Shown: positions 1-8,537, counted from the first letter of the stretch. The stretch: DNA of 20,376 nucleotides from Pseudomonadota bacterium (GCA_023388335.1 JAEWGL010000207.1:1-20376); one strand, 5' to 3'. The notes: generated from the sequence alone by a model not told the origin. Numbers and translations: made by a program.

Positions 1-1581
1 CTGTATCGTCCGGCGCTGGAAGCGGTGCTGGCGCACCCGAAGTCGACCATCGTGGTGGCGCTGCTGGTGCTGGCCACCACGCTGTGGCCTGTCTCCCGGT
101 TGGGCGGTGAGTTCCTGCCACCGATGGACGAGGGCGACCTGCTCTACATGCCTTCTGCGCTGCCGGGGCTGTCCGCGCAGACGGCCGTGCAGCTGCTACA
201 GCAGACCGACCGGATGATACGCACGGTGCCGGAGGTCGAGACGGTGTTCGGCAAGGCCGGGCGCGCCGAGTCGGCCACCGATCCGGCGCCGCTGGAGATG
301 TTCGAGACCACCATCCGTTTCAAACCGCGCGAGCAGTGGCGTGCCGGGATGACCCCGGAGAAACTGGTCGAGGAGCTGGACCGCGCCGTGCAAGTGCCGG
401 GGCTGACCAACATCTGGATTCCGCCGATCCGCAACCGCATCGACATGCTCGCCACCGGCATCAAGAGTCCCATCGGCGTGAAGATCGCCGGTGCCAACCT
501 GGAGGAGGTCGACCGTGTCAGCCAGCAGGTGGAAGCCGTGGCCAAGCAGGTGCCGGGGGTAAGCTCGGCGCTGGCCGAACGGCTTGTCGGCGGGCGCTAC
601 ATCGATATCGACATCGACCGACGCGACGCGGCGCGCTACGGGCTGAACATTGCCGACGTGCAGTCCATCGTGGCCAGCGCCATAGGCGGCGAGACCGTCG
701 GCGAAACCGTGGAAGGGTTGGCGCGCTACCCGATCAGCGTGCGCTACCCGCGTGAATGGCGCGACACCCCGCAGGCGCTCGAGCAACTGCCGATCCTCAC
801 CCCGTTGGGCAGCCAGGTTACCCTCGGCAGTGTGGCACGAGTGCGCGTCAGCGACGGCCCGCCGATGCTGCGCAGCGAGAACGCGCGGCTGGCCGGCTGG
901 GTGTACGTGGATGTGCGTGGCCGCGACATCGCCTCGGTGGTTGCCGACCTGCGCCGGGCCGTAGCCGCCGAGGTCAGCCTGCTGCCGGGCATGAGCCTGA
1001 GTTACTCTGGGCAATTCGAATTCCTCGAACGCGCCAACGAGCGGCTCAAGCTGGTGGTGCCGGCCACGCTGCTCATCATCTTCGTGCTGCTCTACCTGAC
1101 GTTCGGCCGTCTGGACGAGGCGCTGCTGATCATGCTCACGCTGCCGTTCGCGCTGACCGGAGGTGTCTGGTTCCTCTACCTGATGGGCTACAACCTGTCG
1201 GTGGCCACGGGCGTTGGCTTCATCGCGCTGGCTGGCGTCGCCGCGGAGTTCGGCGTGATCATGCTGCTCTATCTGAAGAACGCCTGGACCGAGCAGCAGC
1301 AAAAGGGGCTTCTCGACGAGGCGGCGCTGTGCGAGGCCATCCGTGAGGGCGCGGTGCAGCGTGTGAGGCCCAAGGCAATGACCGTGGCGGTGATCGTCGC
1401 CGGGCTGCTGCCGATCCTGCTCGGCGCCGGTACCGGCAGCGAGGTGATGAGCCGTATCGCCGCGCCGATGGTCGGCGGCATGCTCAGCGCGCCGTTGCTG
1501 TCGCTGTTCGTGATTCCGGCCATCTATCGGCTGATGCGCAAGCCCGGTGGGAGCCGCGCAGCCGGGCTACAGCAGCAATAG
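1..1581 (+). CDS. cusA: Copper/silver efflux RND permease CusA, C-terminal part (5' end outside window)
   Basis: The reading frame is open from base 1, so only about the last 526 residues of a protein normally near 1040 residues are present. CusA is the inner-membrane proton-driven pump of the CusCBA complex that exports Cu(I)/Ag(I). Counting from the GTG at base 25, methionines at 42, 92 and 141 have spacings of 50 and 49, exactly those of the E. coli copper-site methionines M573, M623 and M672; they sit in LLYMPS, LEMFET and RIDMLATG. This favours CusA over the zinc/cobalt pump CzcA. The periplasmic porter part is followed by the transmembrane helix block of the second repeat (about residues 340-510). 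The stop codon overlaps the 3' end of the convergent ZIP-like gene by 15 bases. cusC and cusB would be expected to the left, outside the window. Confidence 0.9.
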   Translation: MYRPALEAVLAHPKSTIVVALLVLATTLWPVSRLGGEFLPPMDEGDLLYMPSALPGLSAQTAVQLLQQTDRMIRTVPEVETVFGKAGRAESATDPAPLEMFETTIRFKPREQWRAGMTPEKLVEELDRAVQVPGLTNIWIPPIRNRIDMLATGIKSPIGVKIAGANLEEVDRVSQQVEAVAKQVPGVSSALAERLVGGRYIDIDIDRRDAARYGLNIADVQSIVASAIGGETVGETVEGLARYPISVRYPREWRDTPQALEQLPILTPLGSQVTLGSVARVRVSDGPPMLRSENARLAGWVYVDVRGRDIASVVADLRRAVAAEVSLLPGMSLSYSGQFEFLERANERLKLVVPATLLIIFVLLYLTFGRLDEALLIMLTLPFALTGGVWFLYLMGYNLSVATGVGFIALAGVAAEFGVIMLLYLKNAWTEQQQKGLLDEAALCEAIREGAVQRVRPKAMTVAVIVAGLLPILLGAGTGSEVMSRIAAPMVGGMLSAPLLSLFVIPAIYRLMRKPGGSRAAGLQQQ

Positions 1582-2283
1582 CAGCCCCGAATAGCCCAGC
1601 GACCCGAGGAGGAACGCGCCGAAACGGCTGTTGCGCTCGGAAGGCAGTTCTTCCTTGAGCACATTGAGGATGATCGCCCCTGCAATAAAGGCGGTCACGG
1701 CCGATACGCCCAACTCGGACAGCTCTGTGGTTGCGCCGACCGCCCAGCCGACCAGCGTGGCGGCCGCCAGGATCCAGCGCCCGCTGCGGGCGAACAGCTG
1801 CTGATGGTCGTGCTGCAGGGCGACATCGTTGACCATGAAATGCAACGCCATGGCGACGCTGTACCAGATCAGCTCCAGTGTTTGCGCCGGATCGCGGTTG
1901 GCGAGGATGTAGCCAATCAGTGCGTTGTATCCGCCGAAGGCGGCGATATGCAGCCAGAACACGCCGGCATGAGTTGGCTCGTCGTCGGAACGCTCGCTAC
2001 GGTGAGACTTGATCAGCCGCTCCAGCCCGTAGAAGCCGGCCAGGCCGATCAATGCCAGCAGGTAGGCATGATGTTCGAGGTAGCGCAGCGGGTGAAAACC
2101 GCTATCCTCCATGACCTGCTGGCCCTGTGCCAGCTCAGGTAACAGGTGAACGAATACGTAGGCCACTGCCACGCCACCGGCCATCGATAACCAGCGGCTG
2201 CGGGGCGGGCTGTGCAGCTTGCTCAGCCTGCCTGCCGCCAAGTGGGTCAGCGTCAGCACCAGAGCGGCGATGAATGTGAGCAT
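1567..2283 (-). CDS. ZIP-like integral membrane protein
   Basis: 238 residues with about seven or eight hydrophobic helices. Two motifs resemble the ZIP metal permease fold: HLLPE at 46-50 in the second helix and, near the C-terminus, a helix around 198-213 with the AGAIILNVLKEELP pattern typical of the last ZIP helices. The usual ZIP central metal motif (HNxxDG) is not clear; the corresponding region reads ALHFMVND (147-153), with H148, N152 and D153 as possible ligands. Metal transport is therefore inferred, not shown. The ATG at 2283 is chosen because it follows an AGGA element and opens directly into a membrane helix; an extension to 2343 would add a polar tail. It converges on cusA with a 15-base 3' overlap, and the neighbourhood fits a metal role. 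Confidence 0.6.
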   Translation of the reverse strand: MLTFIAALVLTLTHLAAGRLSKLHSPPRSRWLSMAGGVAVAYVFVHLLPELAQGQQVMEDSGFHPLRYLEHHAYLLALIGLAGFYGLERLIKSHRSERSDDEPTHAGVFWLHIAAFGGYNALIGYILANRDPAQTLELIWYSVAMALHFMVNDVALQHDHQQLFARSGRWILAAATLVGWAVGATTELSELGVSAVTAFIAGAIILNVLKEELPSERNSRFGAFLLGSLGYSGLLLLL

Positions 2284-2370
2284 GGGAATCCTGAGCGAAA
2301 GCCTCAGGGGTTGAGACTTTGACCGTCCATCGGCGTTCAGCATGCAGTTCGTCGGCTGCTGCGGCCGACT

Positions 2371-2386
2371 ACTGATCTCGATCAGT
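2371..2386. promoter_or_regulatory. 16-bp palindrome resembling an Anr/Dnr (FNR-type) box
   Basis: ACTGATC and GATCAGT are perfect inverted arms around TC. The core TGAT-N4-ATCA matches four of five bases in each half of the Pseudomonas Anr/Dnr consensus TTGAT-N4-ATCAA. It lies between the divergent ZIP-like gene and gacA, about 90 and 105 bases from their starts. The palindrome is visible; binding by Anr is inference. Confidence 0.35.
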
Positions 2387-2476
2387 TAGCGGCGTCTTGA
2401 TCGGTCCGGTCGATGATTTTTTTGGTAGAGTTCGCTCCTGAAAAAGCGAGCAGCCAAGCCAGCTTTCAATACGGTC

Positions 2477-2493
2477 AATGAGGTGTCTGCTTG
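2477..2493 (+). promoter_or_regulatory. Ribosome binding site and TTG start of gacA
   Basis: A GAGGTG element stands about six bases before the TTG at 2491. No ATG or GTG lies at a plausible place, and the residues after TTG (IRVLVVDDH) are the expected GacA N-terminus. TTG initiation is a known property of gacA in pseudomonads. Confidence 0.7.
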
Positions 2494-3129
2494 ATTAGGG
2501 TGCTGGTGGTCGATGACCACGATCTGGTTCGTACGGGCATCAGTCGCATGCTGGCGGACATCTCCGGCCTTCAGGTGATAGGTCAGGCGGATTCCGGTGA
2601 AGACGCGATCCGCAAGGCTCGGGAACTCAAGCCTGATGTGGTGCTGATGGACGTCAAGATGCCGGGCATCGGTGGCCTGGAGGCGACCCGAAAGCTGCTG
2701 CGCAGCTACCCTGACCTCAAGGTCATTGCCGTCACCATCTGCGAAGAAGATCCGTTCCCTACGCGGCTGCTGCAGGCCGGGGCGGCGGGTTATCTGACCA
2801 AGGGCGCGGCCCTGGAAGAGATGGTGCAGGCCATTCGCATGGTGTTCGGCGGCCAACGCTACATCAGCCCGCAGATCGCCCAGCAGCTGGCGCTCAAGTC
2901 GTTCCAGCCGCAGGGCTCGCCGTTCGACTCGTTGTCCGAGCGAGAGATTCAGATCGCCCTGATGATCGTCGGCTGCCAGAAAGTGCAGATCATCTCCGAC
3001 AAGCTATGCCTGTCCCCGAAAACCGTGAATACTTACCGCTATCGAATCTTTGAAAAACTCTCGGTCACCAGCGATGTCGAACTGACGTTGCTGGCAGTCC
3101 GTCACGGTATGGTCGACGCCAGCCTTTAA
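2491..3129 (+). CDS. gacA: Response regulator GacA
   Basis: Cytoplasmic response regulator of the GacS/GacA two-component system, which switches on the RsmX/Y/Z small RNAs and thereby secondary metabolism, biofilm and often T6SS expression. 212 residues, full length for the family. The receiver domain (1-120) has the acidic pair D8/D9, phospho-acceptor D54 in LMDVKMPG, T82 and K104. The C-terminal LuxR-type helix-turn-helix (about 145-205) reads LSEREIQIALM...LCLSPKTVNTYRYRIFEKL. uvrC follows 20 bases downstream in the same direction, the usual gacA-uvrC arrangement of gamma-proteobacteria. Confidence 0.97.
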   Translation: MIRVLVVDDHDLVRTGISRMLADISGLQVIGQADSGEDAIRKARELKPDVVLMDVKMPGIGGLEATRKLLRSYPDLKVIAVTICEEDPFPTRLLQAGAAGYLTKGAALEEMVQAIRMVFGGQRYISPQIAQQLALKSFQPQGSPFDSLSEREIQIALMIVGCQKVQIISDKLCLSPKTVNTYRYRIFEKLSVTSDVELTLLAVRHGMVDASL

Positions 3130-3149
3130 TGGCCAACTCCTGAGTCCTC

Positions 3150-4973
3150 ATGTCCCAGCTTTTTGATTCCAGCGCATTTCTGGCGACCTGCAGCGGTCGC
3201 CCGGGCGTCTACCGGATGTTCGACGCCGAAGCCCGGCTGCTTTACGTGGGCAAGGCCAAGAACCTGAAGAAACGCCTGGCCAGTTATTTCCGCAAGACCG
3301 GCCAGGCGCCGAAGACGGCCGCTCTGGTGGCGCGCATCGCCCAGGTCGAGACCACCATCACCGGCAACGAGACCGAAGCGCTGCTGCTGGAGCAGACGCT
3401 GATCAAGGAATGGCGTCCGCCGTACAACATCCTGTTGCGCGACGACAAGTCCTACCCGTACGTATTCCTCTCCGACGGCGAGTTTCCACGCCTGGGCATC
3501 CACCGCGGCGCCAAGCGCGCGAAGGGCCGCTACTTCGGGCCATACCCCAGCGCTGGCGCCATTCGCGAGAGCCTTAGCCTGTTGCAGAAGACCTTCTTCG
3601 TGCGCCAGTGCGAGGACAGCTACTACGCCAACCGCACCCGGCCCTGCCTGCAGTACCAGATCAAGCGCTGCAAGGGGCCTTGTGTCGACCTGGTCGATCC
3701 GGCGGAATACGCCGAGGATGTACGCCACTCGGTGATGTTCCTCGAAGGGCGCAGCCAGCAGTTGGGCAACGAACTCAACAGCGAGATGGAGCAGGCCGCC
3801 ATGGCCCTGGATTTCGAGAAGGCTGCCCAGTTGCGCGACCAGATCGCCCTCCTGCGCCGCGTTCAGGACCAGCAGTACATGGAGGGCGGCACCGGCGACA
3901 TCGACGTGGTCGCCGCCTTCGTCAACCCCGGCGGCGCCTGCGTGCACCTGATCAGCGTGCGAGGCGGGCGGGTACTGGGCAGCAAGAACTTCTTTCCCCA
4001 GGTCGGCATCGAGGAGGAGGTGGCCGAGGTCATGGCCGCCTTCCTCTCGCAGTACTACCTGGGCAATGCTGAGCGCGAGCTACCGGGCGAGCTGATCGTC
4101 AACGTGGTCCACGACGACTTCGCCGCCATCACCGAGGCGTTGCAGACCCTGCGTGGCCGTGAGCTGGTGATCAGCCACCGGGTACGCGGCACCCGCGCGC
4201 GCTGGCAGCAGCTGGCCGTGACCAACGCCGAGCAGGCCCTCGGCGCGCGCCTGGCCAACCGCCAGCACATGGCCGCGCGTTTCGAGGCCCTGGCCGAGGT
4301 GCTCGGCATGGATGAAGTGCCGCAGCGTCTTGAGTGCTACGACATCAGTCACTCCAGCGGCGAAGCCACCGTGGCCTCCTGCGTGGTGTTCGGCCCAGAG
4401 GGCCCCATCAAGTCCGACTACCGACGCTTCAATATCGAAGGCGTCACCGCCGGCGACGACTACGCCGCCATGCACCAGGCCTTGACGCGCCGCTTCGGCC
4501 GTATCAAGGATGGCGAGGGCAAGTTGCCCGATGTGCTGCTGGTCGACGGCGGCAAGGGCCAGTTGAACATGGCCCGTGACGTGCTCCAGGAACTGGCCGT
4601 GCCCGACCTGACCCTGATCGGCGTGGCCAAGGGCGTGACCCGCAAGGCCGGCTTCGAGACCCTCTACCTCAATGAGGTCAGCAACGAGTTCACCCTCAAG
4701 GGCGATTCGCCCGCCTTGCACCTGATCCAGCAGATCCGCGACGAAGCCCACCGGTTTGCCATCACCGGCCACCGAGCGCGGCGTGGCAAGGCCCGGCGTA
4801 CCTCCAGCCTGGAAGGCGTGGCCGGGGTAGGGCCCAAGCGCCGTCGCGAGTTGCTCAAGCACTTCGGCGGCCTGCAAGAGCTCAGCCGCGCCAGTATCGA
4901 CGAGATCGCCAAGGCCCCCGGTATCAGTAAAAAGCTTGCCGAGTCGATTTATGCCAGCCTGCATAGCGAGTAG
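3150..4973 (+). CDS. uvrC: Excinuclease ABC subunit C
   Basis: UvrC makes both incisions in nucleotide excision repair after UvrA2B2 loads UvrB on damaged DNA. 607 residues, the normal length. In order: the GIY-YIG nuclease domain for the 3' cut (about 16-95; GVY at 19-21, YVGKAKNLKKR after 32), a cysteine-bearing region (about 150-180), the UVR UvrB-interaction helix pair (about 205-240), the RNase H-like domain for the 5' cut (about 380-480, with YDISHSSGE and the VDGGKGQL stretch) and tandem helix-hairpin-helix motifs (about 550-605). It lies between gacA and pgsA, probably in one transcript. Codon use matches the core genome. Confidence 0.98.
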   Translation: MSQLFDSSAFLATCSGRPGVYRMFDAEARLLYVGKAKNLKKRLASYFRKTGQAPKTAALVARIAQVETTITGNETEALLLEQTLIKEWRPPYNILLRDDKSYPYVFLSDGEFPRLGIHRGAKRAKGRYFGPYPSAGAIRESLSLLQKTFFVRQCEDSYYANRTRPCLQYQIKRCKGPCVDLVDPAEYAEDVRHSVMFLEGRSQQLGNELNSEMEQAAMALDFEKAAQLRDQIALLRRVQDQQYMEGGTGDIDVVAAFVNPGGACVHLISVRGGRVLGSKNFFPQVGIEEEVAEVMAAFLSQYYLGNAERELPGELIVNVVHDDFAAITEALQTLRGRELVISHRVRGTRARWQQLAVTNAEQALGARLANRQHMAARFEALAEVLGMDEVPQRLECYDISHSSGEATVASCVVFGPEGPIKSDYRRFNIEGVTAGDDYAAMHQALTRRFGRIKDGEGKLPDVLLVDGGKGQLNMARDVLQELAVPDLTLIGVAKGVTRKAGFETLYLNEVSNEFTLKGDSPALHLIQQIRDEAHRFAITGHRARRGKARRTSSLEGVAGVGPKRRRELLKHFGGLQELSRASIDEIAKAPGISKKLAESIYASLHSE

Positions 4974-5006
4974 AATGGTGCGTTCAACTCGCAGCCAGTC
5001 GTGCCG

Positions 5007-5567
5007 ATGAATATTCCAAACCTGCTCACCGTTCTACGCGTCCTGCTCATCCCGATCTTCATTGTGCTGTTCTATGTGCCGTATCAATGGAGCTACATGG
5101 CCGCCAGCAGCGTCTTCGCCATTGCCGCGGCCACCGACTGGCTCGACGGTTACCTGGCCCGCCGCCTGCAGCAGAGCACGCCGTTCGGTGCGTTCCTCGA
5201 CCCGGTAGCCGACAAGCTGATGGTGGCCGTGGCGCTGGTACTGCTGGTGCAGGAGCACGCCAACTTCTGGCTGACCCTGCCGGCCGCGGTGATCATCGGC
5301 CGCGAGATCGTCGTCTCGGCCCTGCGCGAGTGGATGGCCGAGCTGGGGGCGAGGGCGCACGTGGCCGTGTCCAACCTCGGCAAGTGGAAGACCGCCGCGC
5401 AGATGCTCGCCTTGGTCATCCTGCTCGCCAACCCCGCGGCGATGACCTTCTGGGTGGTGCTAGGCTACAGCCTGCTGATGATCTCTGCCGGCCTGACCTT
5501 GTGGTCGATGGTGCATTACCTGCACGCCGCCTGGCCGCACTTGCGCGAAGGTTCGGAGCAGAAATAA
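5007..5567 (+). CDS. pgsA: CDP-diacylglycerol-glycerol-3-phosphate 3-phosphatidyltransferase
   Basis: Makes phosphatidylglycerol phosphate, the committed step to phosphatidylglycerol and cardiolipin, in the inner membrane. 186 residues with about four to six hydrophobic helices. The CDP-alcohol phosphotransferase signature D-G-x2-A-R-x8-G-x3-D-x3-D is complete near residues 47-70: DGYLARR, then GAFLDPVADK. The ATG at 5007 is chosen over the GTG two codons earlier because MNIPNLLTVLR is the family N-terminus. It starts 33 bases after uvrC and precedes the tRNA-Gly gene. Confidence 0.96.
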   Translation: MNIPNLLTVLRVLLIPIFIVLFYVPYQWSYMAASSVFAIAAATDWLDGYLARRLQQSTPFGAFLDPVADKLMVAVALVLLVQEHANFWLTLPAAVIIGREIVVSALREWMAELGARAHVAVSNLGKWKTAAQMLALVILLANPAAMTFWVVLGYSLLMISAGLTLWSMVHYLHAAWPHLREGSEQK

Positions 5568-5586
5568 GTTTTTTTGAATCAAGGGG

Positions 5587-5614
5587 TTGACGCCATTCTC
5601 AGGATCGCTAGAAT
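5587..5614 (+). promoter_or_regulatory. Sigma-70 promoter of the tRNA-Gly gene
   Basis: TTGACG (5587-5592) and TAGAAT (5609-5614) are separated by 16 bases. The tRNA begins 16 bases after the -10 box, so the tRNA can be transcribed independently of pgsA. Confidence 0.75.
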
Positions 5615-5629
5615 GGCCAGCACCAAGAC

Positions 5630-5705
<76 letters not shown>

Positions 5706-5747
5706 GTTATAGATTTACAGGGTTCCATGGAAGCCTGTAAGTCGTTG

Positions 5748-5773
5748 AAAAAGGGCCGAAAGGCCCTTTTTTC
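5748..5773 (+). terminator. Rho-independent terminator behind tRNA-Gly
   Basis: AAAAAGGGCC (5748-5757) pairs with GGCCCTTTTT (5762-5771) around a GAAA tetraloop and runs into a T tract. It closes the tRNA transcript. Confidence 0.85.
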
Positions 5774-5780
5774 GTTCCAG

Positions 5781-5838
5781 CGAAAACCACCGAAAACCGG
5801 GGGTAGCCGGGCATTTTAAGGCCAGATTTGAGGCCAGA
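5781..5838. repeat. Short paired direct repeats downstream of the tRNA
   Basis: CGAAAACC occurs at 5781-5788 and 5791-5798, and AGGCCAGA at 5819-5826 and 5831-5838. The periods of 10 and 12 bases are close to one helical turn, as in arm-type integrase or excisionase sites. There is no convincing gene between the terminator and 5926. Confidence 0.35.
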
Positions 5839-5925
5839 ATGGGATAGACCCCAATTCGGTTTTTCGATGGAGCAGGATCGGTGACGAGATGAGCATTTGG
5901 CTTCCGGCAGGTTCAGGAGGTCACC

Positions 5926-6648
5926 ATGGCTCTTTCGGAAATGGCGATTCGGCATGCCCGAGTCACCGGCAAGGGCCTCTTCGACGCCGCCGACGGCGGC
6001 ACCCTGCTGCTCGATGAGATCGGCGACATGCCGCTTTCTCTGCAAGCCAAGCTGCTACGGGTGCTACAGGAAGGCGAGATTCGTCCATTGGGTGGCAACG
6101 ACACCCACAAGATCGATGTGCGCATCGTTGCCGCCACCCACCGTGACTTGCTCGCCCTCGTTGCCCAAGGCCTGTTCCGCGAAGACCTGTACTACCGACT
6201 CGCGCAGTTTCCCATCCCCTTGCCGCCGCTGCGCGAGCGCCAAGGCGACATTCTTGAACTGGCCGCGCACTTTGCTGGCAAGGCCTGCGCCTTCATTGGT
6301 CGCGAGCCGGTTCGGTGGTCTGATGCAGCGCTGGCATATCTGGCCGCGCAACGTTTTCCCGGCAACGTACGCGAACTCAAGGGCATGGTTGAGCGCGCCG
6401 TGTTGTTGTGCGAAGGATCGCAATTGCAGGCCAAGGATTTCGCCGTGACTGCCACAGCCCTCGTCGAAGACAGCCCCCTTTACTTGCGCGACTACCTTGA
6501 ACGGGTGGAGCGGGCGTACATGCTCGGATGCCTACGGCGCAATGGCGGCAACCGGACGCTGGCTGCGCGGCAGCTGGGGTTGCCGCGGCGCACGTTGTTG
6601 TACCGGCTGGGCCGACTCAATGTCGACCCGAGCGAATTCCGCGAATGA
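5926..6648 (+). pseudogene. Truncated sigma-54 enhancer-binding protein of a T6SS cluster (Sfa-type)
   Basis: 240 residues corresponding to the C-terminal half of a bacterial enhancer-binding protein normally around 500 residues. Present: Walker B (GGTLLLDEIGD, about 24-34), sensor I (VRIVAATHRD), arginine-finger region (FREDLYYRL), sensor II (FPGNVREL) and a C-terminal Fis-type helix-turn-helix (NGGNRTLAARQLGLPRRTLLYRL, described in part). Missing: the N-terminal regulatory domain, Walker A and the sigma-54-contacting GAFTGA loop. It cannot be a working activator. The frame is open only back to 5893. An ideal AGGAGG stands five bases before the ATG, so the remnant may be translated. The order sfa-orfX-fha-tssJ-tssK that follows equals P. 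aeruginosa HSI-II, where Sfa2 follows clpV2; clpV and all upstream T6SS genes are absent here. Confidence 0.8.
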
Positions 6649-6689
6649 CCCGGCGCTCCCTGCTTCTTTTCCCTCATGGAGAATCTCTG

Positions 6690-6830
6690 ATGCCTTCACA
6701 TCCCTGGTGCAGCGCAGCGTGGCTGTTTGCTCTGTTGCTCGGCCTGACCGCCTGTACCGGAAATTACAAGTTCAACGACGATCAATACCGGCCCCTGGGC
6801 GAGCCACAGGCGATCAATCGCGGTAGATGA
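6690..6830 (+). CDS. Small T6SS-associated lipoprotein (OrfX-type)
   Basis: 46 residues. A hydrophobic signal helix (about 9-20) ends in a lipobox LTAC with C22, followed by a short polar tail ending in YRPLGEPQAINRG. A GGAG motif stands eight bases before the ATG. In P. aeruginosa HSI-II a small lipoprotein gene (PA1664, orfX) occupies the same place between sfa2 and fha2. Its function is unknown to me. It lies 41 bases after the truncated sfa and 21 bases before the fha gene. Confidence 0.7.
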   Translation: MPSHPWCSAAWLFALLLGLTACTGNYKFNDDQYRPLGEPQAINRGR

Positions 6831-6851
6831 CCGAAAGGAGTGCTTCGACCC

Positions 6852-8048
6852 ATGGAGCTCGTGCTCGAAATTCAGAAAACCAGGCAGTTGATCCCACATC
6901 ATGCACGCAGCCATGCGTTCACCACCGAGGGCGGGATGATCGGCCGCGCTAGCGATTGCGACTGGGTAGTTCCGGATACCAAGAAACATCTCTCCGGGCA
7001 CCATGCGAAGATTTCCTTCAAGCGGGGTATGTTTTACCTCACCGATATCAGCCGCAATGGGGTGCTCACCGGTTCAGGCGTGCAACTGCCCAAGGGCGAG
7101 CCGCATCGCATCGAACACGACAGCATCTTCCAGCTTTGTGATTTCGAGATTCGCGCGCGCCTGGTCCGTGAGCGGAAGAGGTATGAGGGCGAGGTCGGGC
7201 GCGCCCAGCCGGTGGGTAGCGTCATTCCTGATGATGCTTTCCTGGGCGTCGAGCCCTTCAGGGCACTTCAAGAACCCTCCCAGCATGTCGAACTGGATGA
7301 GCTGCAAGCCACTTATGGGTGGGGGGAGCCACTGCAAAGTGGCGACCACGCGGGTGTCGACACTGAGAGCCTGATGGTGCCCGAACTGGTAGCAGCGAGC
7401 AGTCTGGCGCAACGACTGCCGCAAGCAGCGCCGACAGTGGCCGAGTCTGCCTCGGCGCAGTTCTGGCTGGACGTTGGCAAGACGCTGGGAGTGGACTTCA
7501 TCGGGCTGGACAATGCCGAGCGTGAAGCGCTGGCGATCAAGGCTGCTGCTCTGCTGGCCCAATGCATCGCAGGCTTGCAACAAAGCCTGCGTACCCACGC
7601 TGATTTAAAGAATGAGCTACGCCTGTCCCAGACGACCACGCCTTCGGTCAACCGCAATCCGCTCAAGCAGGGTTTGGACACTGCCCAGGCTTTGAGCCTT
7701 CTACTGCAACCCAGCCGGCCGGGCCAGGACACCGGTGAGCAGGCCGTCGCACGCGCCTTCCATGACCTCCAGGCCCATCAGGTGGCAATGACGGCAGGAA
7801 GCCGTGCAGTGGTGCGGGCCACCCTTGAGCATTTCGCGCCAGAGCAACTGAGCCTGCGCTTCGAACGCGACCCCAGCAAGCCGCTGTTCACCACCGCAGG
7901 CAGCAAGTGGCGAGCCTATGGTCGCTATCACCAGGCCTTGCGCCTGGACGATGGTTTTGGCGAGCGTCTGATGACCCGTGACTTCGCCGAAGCTTACGAA
8001 GAACAACTTCGGCTGATCGCCTTCCTGCACACCGAACATAAAGGATAA
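6852..8048 (+). CDS. tagH: T6SS FHA-domain protein TagH/Fha (ImpI/VasC family)
   Basis: 398 residues. The N-terminal FHA domain (about 20-100) keeps the phosphothreonine-binding landmarks G31-R32, S48-x-x-H51 and N69-G70. The C-terminal region (about 205-395, FWLDVGKTLGV...FERDPS...YEEQL) is the ImpI/VasC-specific domain. Fha acts in the cytoplasm in threonine-phosphorylation control of T6SS assembly with PpkA/Stk and PppA/Stp, neither of which is in this window. The ATG at 6852 is chosen because the GTG at 6840 overlaps the AAGGAG ribosome binding site. The gene looks intact, but its partners are lost, so it is probably non-functional in secretion. tssJ follows after four bases. Confidence 0.85.
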   Translation: MELVLEIQKTRQLIPHHARSHAFTTEGGMIGRASDCDWVVPDTKKHLSGHHAKISFKRGMFYLTDISRNGVLTGSGVQLPKGEPHRIEHDSIFQLCDFEIRARLVRERKRYEGEVGRAQPVGSVIPDDAFLGVEPFRALQEPSQHVELDELQATYGWGEPLQSGDHAGVDTESLMVPELVAASSLAQRLPQAAPTVAESASAQFWLDVGKTLGVDFIGLDNAEREALAIKAAALLAQCIAGLQQSLRTHADLKNELRLSQTTTPSVNRNPLKQGLDTAQALSLLLQPSRPGQDTGEQAVARAFHDLQAHQVAMTAGSRAVVRATLEHFAPEQLSLRFERDPSKPLFTTAGSKWRAYGRYHQALRLDDGFGERLMTRDFAEAYEEQLRLIAFLHTEHKG

Positions 8049-8052
8049 CCGC

Positions 8053-8535
8053 ATGATCCGTATCACGATCCTGGCCGCAGCCCTGGGCCTGTTGCTGAAT
8101 GGGTGTTCGGCGCTTTCCCCGTACTCCACCCAGACCAGGCTACACCTTACCCTCAATGCCAGCGACCAGCTCAATCCGGACGTCAATGGCCGGGCCTCGC
8201 CCTTGGTGCTGCGCCTGTTGGAGCTCAAGCATCCGGTAGCGTTCGAGAACACCGACTTCTTCAGCCTCTATGAGCGCGGCAATGACATTCTCGTCCAGGA
8301 CCTGGTGACGAGCGAGGAGCTGGAGGTGCGCCCCGGCCAGGCTCTGGACCTGAAGCTGACCGTCGAACCCAGCAGCCGCTACGTCGGTGTGCTGGCAGCC
8401 TATCGCGACCTGCCCGAGACGCAGTGGCGCTACGTAATTGCCATACGTGCCCAGGAACTGACCCGGATCGACTTGTACCTGGACCAGGACGGCATCCACG
8501 ATGCCGCAGACTCGCTTGCCAAGGCCGGTGACTGA
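8053..8535 (+). CDS. tssJ: T6SS outer-membrane lipoprotein TssJ
   Basis: 160 residues with a signal peptide ending in lipobox LNGC (lipidated C18). The rest fits the TssJ/VasD/Lip family: a beta-sandwich beginning TRLHLTLNASDQLNPD and ending RIDLYLDQDGI. TssJ anchors the TssJLM membrane complex to the outer membrane; tssL and tssM are not in the window. A GGA-type ribosome binding site lies in the end of the fha gene. The stop is two bases before the start of the tssK fragment. No internal damage is seen. Confidence 0.88.
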   Translation: MIRITILAAALGLLLNGCSALSPYSTQTRLHLTLNASDQLNPDVNGRASPLVLRLLELKHPVAFENTDFFSLYERGNDILVQDLVTSEELEVRPGQALDLKLTVEPSSRYVGVLAAYRDLPETQWRYVIAIRAQELTRIDLYLDQDGIHDAADSLAKAGD

Positions 8536-8537
8536 TC

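Noticed and set aside
196..1302. 368-codon minus-strand frame opposite cusA
   Set aside because: Low-complexity shadow of the cusA coding strand, without recognisable motifs.
5707..6045. 112-codon minus-strand frame across the tRNA downstream region
   Set aside because: It overlaps the terminator and the sfa remnant antisense, and no family features are visible; it may include integrated-element end sequence but is not supported as a gene.
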